Part shown: in pieces, positions 19,600-26,596 of the stretch
Position numbering within the stretch: the stretch's first letter is position 1
How the letters are laid out: each line of letters starts with the position of its first letter
Origin: Streptomyces asoensis
GTDB taxonomy: Bacteria > Actinomycetota > Actinomycetes > Streptomycetales > Streptomycetaceae
Reading direction: 5' to 3'
DNA: 64,000 nt
Assembly (NCBI RefSeq): GCF_013085465.1
Contig: NZ_CP049838.1
Location: forward strand, 4,340,001-4,404,000
The notes under the pieces: model-generated
Told to the model about the DNA's origin: nothing
What the model saw: the letters and a program-made list of their open reading frames with translations, nothing else
Database searches by the model: none
Translations under genes and position numbers: made by a program

Positions 19600-19872
19600 C
19601 TAGTCCTCGCGGTTGGCGACGTTCGCGTTGATGGCGTCGTCCCCGTTGTTGCAGATCTGCTGGGTCGCGTCCTGGTTGGACGAGAAGCCGAGCAGCGGGA
19701 GGTTCAGGTTCGGGATGTTGATGAGACCGAACGAGATGTTCTCCACCTGGTTGGAGCACTCCCTGGAGTCCCCGTCCGAGCCGTAGACGGCGGCGGAGGC
19801 GAATCCGGCGCCGGCCATGCCGAGGCTCCCGATCATGGCGGCCACGAGAGCGGTGTTGCGGAGCTTGCGCAT
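19600..19872 (-). CDS. Small secreted protein, distantly rodlin-like
   Basis: The 90 residues start with a clear Sec signal peptide (MRKLRNTALVAAMIGSL, cleavage likely after GFASA near residue 27). The mature part is about 62 residues with two cysteines (SRECSN and QQICNN), hydrophobic beta-prone segments (FGLINIPNLNLPLLGF) and Asn/Asp-rich ends. The 'PxL..(S)xNQ...QQxCxN' arrangement recalls streptomycete rodlins, which coat aerial hyphae with amyloid rodlets, but the match is loose. A purine-rich GGAAAAGG precedes the ATG at 19872. The function is not certain. Confidence 0.72.
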   Translation of the reverse strand: MRKLRNTALVAAMIGSLGMAGAGFASAAVYGSDGDSRECSNQVENISFGLINIPNLNLPLLGFSSNQDATQQICNNGDDAINANVANRED

Positions 19873-19975
19873 TGCATACCCTTTTCCGTCTGGATGGCGT
19901 GCCTCGCTACAGAGCGAGACGTTACGGTTACGCACCGTATGTCGTGATTATCCGCTTTGCATCACAGACTGAGCC

Positions 19976-20377
19976 TTATGCCACCGCCAGCTCACACCAC
20001 ACGAGCTTGCCCCGGTGGCCCATCCGGGTCAGCGGCTGCCAGTGCCAGAGGTCCGAGCAGGCCCGGACGAGGGCCATCCCGCGGCCGTTCTCAGCGTCGG
20101 CGAGCCCCTCCAGCCGTCCCGGGGGCTCGGGCGGTTCGGGGTCCGCGTCCCAGGCGCCGATCTGGAGGACGCCGTCCCGGAAGCGGAGGCGCAGGCAGGC
20201 GGGGCCCTTGGTGTGCAGTACGGCGTTGGAGACCAGCTCCGAGGCGAGCAGCTCCGCGGTGTCCACGAGGTGGATCAGGCCGTGCAGGGTGAGGATCAGG
20301 CGCAGGGTGCGGCGGCAGACCGTCACGGCGCGTGGGTCGCAGGGGATGTAGAGGGAGTACTCCCAGGGATCGGACAT
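19976..20377 (-). CDS. Anti-sigma-factor-like ATPase (HATPase_c_2)
   Basis: The 133-residue protein has the GHKL fold of RsbW/SpoIIAB-type kinases. The N-box is ELLASELVSNAVLHT, the G1 region GAWDADPEPPEPP, and the G2 box ENGRGMALVRACSDLW. It has no other domain. It is divergent from an HTH/DUF5753 regulator that is followed by a DUF397 protein, the trio seen repeatedly in Streptomyces in abaA- and whiJ-like loci linked to development. The ATG at 20377 begins the conserved part (MSDPWEYSLYIP). Confidence 0.85.
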   Translation of the reverse strand: MSDPWEYSLYIPCDPRAVTVCRRTLRLILTLHGLIHLVDTAELLASELVSNAVLHTKGPACLRLRFRDGVLQIGAWDADPEPPEPPGRLEGLADAENGRGMALVRACSDLWHWQPLTRMGHRGKLVWCELAVA

Positions 20378-20571
20378 GCGTCGACTCCGAGTGGCGTGAG
20401 GGGATTTACGCGCGGTGGCATTGCCGCAGCCGTCGCGGCCGGACGGAGCGGTGCACTTCCGCAGCGCGTGCGGTGCGTCACTGACGGTAAGGCAATAATT
20501 TTCGCCTCCGCAACCCACTGCCGTAATCTGACACTCGAACGAGGCACAACAACAAGGACGTTGGGGAACAC

Positions 20572-21423
20572 ATGGCGGCGAGGGCCCAACCCACCGCGCG
20601 ACAGGCACGCCTGGGTACGGAACTGCGCAGACTGCGGGAGGCCGCAGGACTCAAGGCCCGCGAGGCGGCAGCGTTCCTGAACTCGACCTCGGCCCAGATG
20701 AGTCAGGTGGAGGCGGGCATCGCGGCCGTCAGCGCGGAGCGCATCCGCCGCCTCGCCGACTACTACGCCTGCACGGACGAGGCATTCATCGACGCACTCG
20801 CAGCCATGGCGGGCGACCGCTCACGCGGTTGGTGGGACGAGTACCGCGAGGTCCTGCCCCAGGTGAACCTGGACGTGGCCGAGGCCGAGCATCATGCGGC
20901 TTTCCTGCGCGAGATCGTCATCAACCGCGTCCCCGGACTCCTCCAGACCCCGGACTACGCCCGAGCGGTCTTCAGGTACATGCGCCCGGAACTGACCGAG
21001 AGCGAACTTGCGCCCCGGGTCGAGTACCGAACGAGGAGGCGCTGCGTCATCGAAGGCGAAGCGAGCACCCCGTACGAGACGATCGTCCATGAGTTCGCCC
21101 TGCGCATCAGAGTGGCGGACCGTCAGGTCTGCCACTCTCAACTCCGTTGGATTCTGGACCAGATCGAGCAGGGTCACGTCACCGTGCGGGTCATCCCCAC
21201 CGATCAGGACGGCTTCGCCGGTGCCGGAGCCTCGATGGTGTACGCGGGCGGCCCGCTGCCCCGGCTGGACACAGGTCTACGGGACGCCCCGACCGGAGTC
21301 GTGTTCATTGATGAGGAAACGCAGTTGGAACGGCTCCGAACACTCCTTCGTAGAGTGGAGGACGCGTCGCTGGACCCGGTGGCGTCGCGGGACTTCATTC
21401 ACCGCCTGACGAAGGAGCTGTGA
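20572..21423 (+). CDS. XRE-type HTH regulator with DUF5753 domain
   Basis: The 283 residues carry an N-terminal helix-turn-helix (LGTELRRLREAAGLKAREAA, then STSAQMSQVEAGIAAV, about residues 13-70) and a long DUF5753 domain (WWDEYREVLPQ, NRVPGLLQTPDYARAVF, GGPLPRLDTG, and VVFIDEETQLERLRTLLRRVE near the end). Such proteins work with a small DUF397 partner, whose gene follows at once. It is a WhiJ-like regulator; members of this family affect sporulation and antibiotic production, but the role of this copy is unknown. Confidence 0.9.
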   Translation: MAARAQPTARQARLGTELRRLREAAGLKAREAAAFLNSTSAQMSQVEAGIAAVSAERIRRLADYYACTDEAFIDALAAMAGDRSRGWWDEYREVLPQVNLDVAEAEHHAAFLREIVINRVPGLLQTPDYARAVFRYMRPELTESELAPRVEYRTRRRCVIEGEASTPYETIVHEFALRIRVADRQVCHSQLRWILDQIEQGHVTVRVIPTDQDGFAGAGASMVYAGGPLPRLDTGLRDAPTGVVFIDEETQLERLRTLLRRVEDASLDPVASRDFIHRLTKEL

Positions 21424-21431
21424 GGCACCTC

Positions 21432-21641
21432 ATGAACCACACCCTGAGCTGGCAGAAGTCGACGTTCTCCGACGGCGGCGAAGGAGACACCTGCGTCGAA
21501 CTCGCCGCCTCCCCCGCCCCCATGACCCTCCACCTCCGCGAGAGCGACACCCCGGACACGGCCCTCAGGACCACGCCCGTCGCCCTCGCTCACCTCCTGG
21601 CAGGGATACGCACCGGCTCCCTGACCTCCTCCCCAGCGTGA
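21432..21641 (+). CDS. DUF397 protein
   Basis: The 69-residue protein starts at an ATG eight bases after the regulator's stop. It shows the DUF397 pattern: WQKSTFSDGGEGDTCVELA at the start, then a beta strand MTLHLRESDTPD and FLAHLLAGIR-like end (ALAHLLAGIRTG). DUF397 proteins pair functionally with the HTH/DUF5753 regulator encoded upstream. A GTG at 21420 that overlaps the regulator's stop would add four residues. Confidence 0.87.
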   Translation: MNHTLSWQKSTFSDGGEGDTCVELAASPAPMTLHLRESDTPDTALRTTPVALAHLLAGIRTGSLTSSPA

Positions 21642-21653
21642 AGTCAGCCCAAA

Positions 21654-21988
21654 TCACTGCCAGAAGATCTCTTCCGCGACGACCTGAGGATCCTGGACAC
21701 GCGGGATGAACGTGTACCGCAGCCAGCCGGGCTGTGACCAGTTCGGATGTGCTCCTTTGTACTCCTTTGGCGCGCCGTGCCTACGACGATAGCCCGCGAC
21801 TGCGGAGGAAACGCGAGCAGCTCCTCGAAGCCGGCACCGACAAGAAGGCACTCCCACTCGACCACAGCTTCTTCGGGATCGAAGTTGCCGAAGGAAAGCG
21901 ACTCGAACAGGCGTCCCGGCCCAGTCCGAAGCGCCGAAGCCGCTGACGTGTCCTCCGGCGCCAAGAAGAATTTGACGATGATGCTCAC
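21654..21988 (-). pseudogene. Frameshifted small gene, unknown family
   Basis: An ATG at 21988 opens a good-looking frame (MSIIVKFFLAPEDTSAAS, FESLSFGNFDPEEAVVEWE, GAGFEELLAF) that loses coding character near 21805. A shifted frame then carries a plausible C-terminus (APKEYKGAHPNWSQPGW, LRYTFIPRVQDPQVVAEEI) ending at a stop at 21654. Together they would make about 111 residues with one indel. I recall actinobacterial small proteins that begin like the first part. It could be a true pseudogene, a sequencing error, or two fused remnants. Confidence 0.45.
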
Positions 21989-22028
21989 CAGACCACCCTG
22001 CGCCTCCGCGGGACCCGGACCTCACACC

Positions 22029-22601
22029 TCAGCGGACGACGTCGAAGACGTTCTTCTGAAGGCCGTTGGCGTAGGCCTCGTGCTCGACGAGCTTCAGCTT
22101 CTGGGTGTCCTTGTCCGCGGCGCTGAAGAGCCGCTTGCCCGCACCGAGCAGGAGCGGGAAGACGAGCAGGTGGTAGCGGTCGATCAGGCCGGCGTCCGAG
22201 AGGGCCTGGTTCAGGGTGGCGCTGCCGTGAACGATGATCGGGCCGCCCTCGGTCTCCTTCAGCGCGGTGACGTCGTCGAGTGAGCGCAGGATCGTCGTCT
22301 CGCCCCAGTTCGACACCAGGTCGTGCTCGGTGAGGGTGGTGGAGACGACGTACTTCGGCATCACCTTGTAGTCGGCGAAGTCCTCCATGTCGGGCCACAC
22401 GGGGCTGAACGCCTCGTAGCTGGTCCGGCCCAGCAGCATCGCGGTGGCTTCGGTCTGCTCCCGGCCCTTGATCTCGAAGGCTTCGGGGAGGAACTCGATG
22501 TCCTTGAAGGTCCATCCGGCGTTCCGGTAGCCGGGCTCACCGCCCGGAGCCTCCACGACGCCGTCGAGCGAGATGAAAGCGGTGCTGATCAGGGTGCGCA
22601 T
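22029..22601 (-). CDS. Dihydrofolate reductase-fold protein (RibD C-terminal family)
   Basis: The 190 residues match the DHFR/RibD_C superfamily of NADPH-binding reductases. Landmarks are the start ISTAFISLDGVVEAPGGEPGY, the nucleotide-binding AMLLGRTSYEAFSPVWP, and the central GGPIIVHGSATLNQALSDAGLIDRYHL. These stand-alone proteins are common in actinobacteria and their substrates are mostly unknown; it is not the folate enzyme of the cell. A small membrane protein gene lies upstream on the same strand, 78 bases away. Confidence 0.85.
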   Translation of the reverse strand: MRTLISTAFISLDGVVEAPGGEPGYRNAGWTFKDIEFLPEAFEIKGREQTEATAMLLGRTSYEAFSPVWPDMEDFADYKVMPKYVVSTTLTEHDLVSNWGETTILRSLDDVTALKETEGGPIIVHGSATLNQALSDAGLIDRYHLLVFPLLLGAGKRLFSAADKDTQKLKLVEHEAYANGLQKNVFDVVR

Positions 22602-22679
22602 CTGGGGTTCCTCAGGGTATTGGGGCCGGTTCGGTCATGAGCTCTGACCCCGGATCGCGGAGAAACTCATCGCCGCCCG

Positions 22680-23135
22680 TCAGTGATCGGTGCCGCACCC
22701 GGCGATGTCGCCGCTGCGGGCCGCCGCCACCAGGGCGATGACCAGGGTCGCCGACCAGGTGAGGAGGTGGATCGACGGCGGGTAGCTCGCGAGGGTGTAG
22801 CCGTCCCCGGTCAGGGCGGCGACGGAGAGTGCCGCGACCGGCAGGCCGGCCGTGAGTGCCGCCAGCAGGGCGCGCAGCGGGGCGCGAGCGAGCAGGCGGC
22901 GGGGCGCGAGCGCCAGGGCGAGGCCGGTGGCCGTGCCCAGGGTGACGCCCACCGCCATGCTGGCCAACACGGCGAAGGCGCCCGCGGATGTCAGCGCCCG
23001 AGCGGTGCCGTCGTGACCGCCGGTCAGGAAGACGAAAGCCGCGACCAGGCACAGGGCACCGGCGATGCCCGCGGGCCACGCGCCGATCAGCGCACCGAGG
23101 CGCATGCCCCGCCAGACCACCGTTCGTGCTCTCAT
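22680..23135 (-). CDS. Four-helix membrane protein of unknown function
   Basis: The 151 residues contain four hydrophobic segments (AGIAGALCLVAAFVFLTGG, SAGAFAVLASMAVGVTLGTA, LRALLAALTAGLPVAALSVA, LLTWSATLVIALVAAARSG) with short Arg-rich cytosolic links (LAPRRLLARAPLR). I see no catalytic motif and do not recognise the family. It is the gene next to a 5'-truncated remnant upstream and the DHFR-like gene downstream. Confidence 0.7.
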   Translation of the reverse strand: MRARTVVWRGMRLGALIGAWPAGIAGALCLVAAFVFLTGGHDGTARALTSAGAFAVLASMAVGVTLGTATGLALALAPRRLLARAPLRALLAALTAGLPVAALSVAALTGDGYTLASYPPSIHLLTWSATLVIALVAAARSGDIAGCGTDH

Positions 23136-23189
23136 GCGTTCCGCCCCCGTCGCGCTCGCCCACCCCTGGCAAACATACGCACCGGCGGG

Positions 23190-23460
23190 GTCAGCCGCGG
23201 AGTATTACCAGTTGGGCGTCCAGGACCGTGGTCGGGATCGACGGGGTGCCGCTGAGGCAGGCGATCGTGTTGCCCGAGCGGAGGATCACGGCCTTGGCCG
23301 GGGTCTTCTTGCCGGCCCGTTCCACCGTCGCCCTCAGGCCCATCGGCTGGTCCGTGCCCTCGGGGGCCAGTTCCGGAGCGACCTTGCCGACCTTGCGCTC
23401 GTCGTCGTCGACCGTTGCCGTGAAGCCGGCCGCGCACTCGTCTGCCGAGGTGAACCCCGC
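23190..23460 (-). pseudogene. C-terminal remnant of a gene without a start codon
   Basis: A reverse frame ending at a TGA (23190-23192) is strongly coding by third-base use and gives about 90 residues: GFTSADECAAGFTATVDDD, then KVAPELAPEGTDQPMGLRA, and KAVILRSGNTIACLSGTP near the end. No ATG, GTG or TTG precedes the coding part. Upstream the frame runs into the terminator of the next gene. It looks like a gene whose 5' part was lost, with the break at the hairpin. Two cysteines remain (DECA, IACL). I do not know the family. Confidence 0.5.
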
Positions 23461-23500
23461 GGTACGGGGCCGGAGTTCGTCAGAACTCCGGCCCCGTACC
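23461..23500 (-). terminator. Hairpin terminator that contains the end of the response-regulator gene
   Basis: Perfect 18-base arms (GGTACGGGGCCGGAGTTC, 23461-23478, with its complement 23483-23500) enclose GTCA. The reverse-strand stop codon TGA (23482-23480) sits in the loop, so the last codons of the response regulator form one arm of the hairpin. Confidence 0.75.
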
Positions 23501-24193
23501 CGTTTGCGTGTCCCGGGACATGTGCGGCAGCGCGCCCGCGCGGTCCAGCAGACCCGTGCGGGCCGCGAGTGCCGCCGCTTCCAGACGGGAGCCGACGCCC
23601 AGTTTCATCAGGACCCGCTGGACGTGCGTGCGCGCCGTGGACGGGGCGATGCCCATGCCGGCGGCGATCAGGCGGGTGTCCTCGCCGTCCGCGACCCGGA
23701 CCAGGACCTCCACCTCGCGGGGCGTGAGCATCTGGAGCAGCCGCTGGCCCTCGTCGTCCGGCTGGGCCGCCGGGTTCAGGAGTTCGCTGAACGCGCCTTG
23801 CAGCAGCTGCGGAGCCACCGCCGCCTCACCCGCCCGCGCCTTCATGATGGCCCGCTCCACGCCCTCTATGCGCTCGTCGTGGCGTACGTAGCCGGAGGCG
23901 CCCGCGGCGAAGGCCGCCGCGATGCCGCGGGGGCTCGGTACCGGGCCGAGGACCAGGACCGCCACCTGTGGCCGCTCCCGCTTGATGCGGACCACCGGGT
24001 CGAAGATGCCCGGCTCGGCCGGGACCGCCGTGCCCAGCAGGCACACCTCCGGGGCGCGGGTGATCACCAGTTCCGCCGCGCCCGCGGCCGGTGCCGCCGC
24101 GGCGAGCACCCGGTGCCCCCGCAGTTTGAGCGCCGAGGCCAGCGCCTCGGCGAGCAGTCGGTGGTCGTCGACCACCATCAGCCGCACTCCCAT
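23480..24193 (-). CDS. Atypical LuxR-type response regulator lacking the phosphorylation site
   Basis: The 237 residues have the receiver start VRLMVVDDHRLLAEALASAL and a C-terminal LuxR helix-turn-helix (LTPREVEVLVRVADGEDTR, IAPSTARTHVQRVLMKLGVGS). Where the phosphorylated Asp should be, the strand reads APEVCLLGTAVPAEPG, with Gly in place of Asp; the conserved Lys is also missing (GYVRHDERIEG). It is therefore probably controlled without phosphorylation. The ATG at 24193 is preferred because it opens the receiver strand. No kinase gene is near. Confidence 0.85.
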   Translation of the reverse strand: MGVRLMVVDDHRLLAEALASALKLRGHRVLAAAAPAAGAAELVITRAPEVCLLGTAVPAEPGIFDPVVRIKRERPQVAVLVLGPVPSPRGIAAAFAAGASGYVRHDERIEGVERAIMKARAGEAAVAPQLLQGAFSELLNPAAQPDDEGQRLLQMLTPREVEVLVRVADGEDTRLIAAGMGIAPSTARTHVQRVLMKLGVGSRLEAAALAARTGLLDRAGALPHMSRDTQTGTGPEF

Positions 24194-24393
24194 CGAGCAA
24201 CCCCCCAGTCCCCCCATGGATGCCCACACGGGCTCACACGGACCCACACGGACCAACAAAGGGTGCCCCCCGGCACCCCGTTCTTCATGCCCCCGGAAGC
24301 TACACGCTTGTTCGACGTTGCGCTCCCCCTACCGGTGAGAAGTGCCCGGATCGCCGAAATTCCTCACATTCGAGGGTCATGGGCGGTAAGTGC

Positions 24394-24425
24394 ACGGCCC
24401 CGCCCCTGAGCAGGGACGGGGCCGT
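24394..24425 (-). terminator. Hairpin terminator after the first beta-propeller gene
   Basis: Arms ACGGCCCCG (24394-24402) and CGGGGCCGT (24417-24425), with an inner CCCTG/CAGGG pairing, stand 18 bases past the stop of the reverse propeller gene. The remaining 200 bases to the response-regulator start hold only direct repeats of CACACGG, with no gene. Confidence 0.7.
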
Positions 24426-24442
24426 CACGGCGATTAAGACGA

Positions 24443-26512
24443 TCAGCTGCCCGCGCCGTACGCGACCGCGAGGTACTGCGGGTCACCGCTGGAGAGCGAG
24501 CCGTCGTCGGCGTACACCTCGGACATGAACAGGCGTCCCTGGGAGAAGAGGACCTCGGAGTACTCCGGGGACATGCTGGTCTCCAGGTCGTGCACCGCGT
24601 CCGTGGCCGGGTTCTCCAGCAGCGTGGTCTCCTTGAAGGAGCCCCCGGCGATGCTGACGACCTGGCCACCCTTGTCGTACGGCGGCCGCTTGTAGGCGAT
24701 CAGGTTGCTGCCGTCCATGCGCAGCGGGTAGATCGTGTAGCCGTCGCCGGCGTCCGCGCGCTGGCCGGTCTGCTTGCCGGTGGCCAGGTCGAAGGCGATG
24801 ACCTCGTTGGTCCGGCTGTAGTCGCCGGTGCCGTCGTGCTCCTCGGTCGGGACGTAGATCCGGCCGTTGCCGACGGCCAGACCCGTGCAGGCCTCGACCT
24901 TGGTGATGCCGTCGCAGTCGGCCGCGTAGTCGTCGCCCGGGACCGAGATACGGGTGAGCAGCTTGCCGGTCTTGTTGTCGATGGAGAAGAAGTCCGAGAT
25001 GCCGCTGCCGTCACCGGCGCTGTCGCCGACGTCGGCGGCCACCACCAGGGGGTCGCTGGACACGATGGACGCGTAGTCGATGCCCGTGGCCAGCTTGTAC
25101 TCGGAGATCACCTTCCCGGACACCGGGTCGATGGTCTGGATGTGCAGCTCGGGGTTGTCGTACGCGCCGCACTTGCGCACGGCCACCAGCTTCGGGCCGC
25201 CGCCGTAGCCGGCGTCGTAGCAGGTGTCGGCCGGCTTCGGCGACCACAGCACCTTGCCGGAGCCGATGTCGAAGGCGGCGCCGCCGTTGGTGCTGCCGAG
25301 GGCGACCGTGTTCGCGCTGACCGTGACGTTATTGAAACTGATCGGGTAGTCACCGGAGTTGACGGTCTTCTTCCACAGCTGCTTGCCCGCGGCGAGGTCG
25401 ATCGCCGCGACCTGGTCGCAGGCGGCCGTATCGGCGGCGCTCGCCTGGAAGGTGACCGCCGTGCGGTAGTCGTCGGTGGCGAACTTGCTGGCCTCGCACA
25501 CCGGGCCGGGCAGCGGGACCGACCAGAGCTTGGTGCCCTTGTCCAGGTCGTAGCCGGCGACCTCGTTGACGCCCGTCTTCACGTACGCCTTGTCGGTCAG
25601 CCAGGAGCCCTTGACGCCGACGCTGTCGTCCTTCTTGATCACGGGCATCGGGATCTTGAAGAGCACGTCCGAGGCGGGGTCGGCCGGCACCTTCTCCTTG
25701 CCGCCGGAGGACGTGCCGCCGGTGCCTCCCGTGCCACCGGTGTCGCCACCGCCGCCGGTCGGACCGGCGGGGCCCGCCTCTTCCTTCTTCCCACCGTCGC
25801 CGGACTTCGCGTACCAGACGCCGCCGCCGACTATCAGCGCGATCGCGACGACCGCCCCGACGATGATCGCCACCTGCGCGTTGAACTTCTTGCCGACGCC
25901 GGCGCCCGGTCCCTGTCCGGGGCCGCCGGCCTGCGGGTGCATGGGCATGGTGGGCTGCCCCGGGTAGCCGTAACCCGGCTGAGCGGCCGGATACCCCGGC
26001 TGACCCGGCTGACCCGGGTAGCCGTAACCGGGCTGCTGGCCGTACGGGGGCGTCGGCTGGCCGTAGGGGCCCGGCTGCTGGGGCTGGCCGTAGGCGGAGG
26101 GCGCGGGCGTGCCCGGCTGGGCCGGGTAGCCGTAACCGGCGGCGGCGGCCGGGGGCGCCGGCTGTCCCGGGGCCTGCGGGTAGCCGTACCCCGGCTGGGG
26201 CTGCTGCGGGGGCCCGGACGGGGCCGGGGGCGGAGGCGTCTGCGGAGGCTGCGGAGCCTGGGGGTGCTGAGCCGCCTGGGCCGGAGCCTGGGGCACCTGG
26301 CCCGGCTGGGGTGCCTGCGGGTAGCCGTAGCCCGGCTCCGGGGTCTTCGCCAGGTCGGGGGCGGGAGGCTGCGGCGCGGCGTCCTGCGGGGCCGCGTCCT
26401 TGGGCACGGCGTCCTGCGGCGGCGTGTCCTGCGGCGGCTGCGGCGGGCCGAAACCGCCCTGCTGCGGCGGCTGCGGGGGCTGGTTCGGCGGCGGGGGCGG
26501 CGGCTGGGTCAT
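24443..26512 (-). CDS. Membrane-anchored PQQ-like beta-propeller protein with Pro/Gln/Tyr-rich tail (paralogue 2)
   Basis: The 689 residues begin with about 210 residues of low-complexity sequence ([20 protein letters not shown], many GYGYPQAPQ and QPGYGYPGQ units). One membrane helix follows ([21 protein letters not shown]), then a Gly/Thr linker, then about 400 outside residues with PQQ/WD-like strands ([33 protein letters not shown]). The topology is tail inside, propeller outside. It resembles BamB-like propellers and the sensor parts of some Ser/Thr kinases, but no kinase domain is present. It lies 84 bases after its paralogue. Confidence 0.85.
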   Translation of the reverse strand: MTQPPPPPPNQPPQPPQQGGFGPPQPPQDTPPQDAVPKDAAPQDAAPQPPAPDLAKTPEPGYGYPQAPQPGQVPQAPAQAAQHPQAPQPPQTPPPPAPSGPPQQPQPGYGYPQAPGQPAPPAAAAGYGYPAQPGTPAPSAYGQPQQPGPYGQPTPPYGQQPGYGYPGQPGQPGYPAAQPGYGYPGQPTMPMHPQAGGPGQGPGAGVGKKFNAQVAIIVGAVVAIALIVGGGVWYAKSGDGGKKEEAGPAGPTGGGGDTGGTGGTGGTSSGGKEKVPADPASDVLFKIPMPVIKKDDSVGVKGSWLTDKAYVKTGVNEVAGYDLDKGTKLWSVPLPGPVCEASKFATDDYRTAVTFQASAADTAACDQVAAIDLAAGKQLWKKTVNSGDYPISFNNVTVSANTVALGSTNGGAAFDIGSGKVLWSPKPADTCYDAGYGGGPKLVAVRKCGAYDNPELHIQTIDPVSGKVISEYKLATGIDYASIVSSDPLVVAADVGDSAGDGSGISDFFSIDNKTGKLLTRISVPGDDYAADCDGITKVEACTGLAVGNGRIYVPTEEHDGTGDYSRTNEVIAFDLATGKQTGQRADAGDGYTIYPLRMDGSNLIAYKRPPYDKGGQVVSIAGGSFKETTLLENPATDAVHDLETSMSPEYSEVLFSQGRLFMSEVYADDGSLSSGDPQYLAVAYGAGS

Positions 26513-26596
26513 GGTGTGGATACCTCGGGAGAACGCTCGGAAAGCTCGGGCGGACGGGCGGGGACGTCGACGGGGCGGGGAAGGCGGTGGGTCGCC

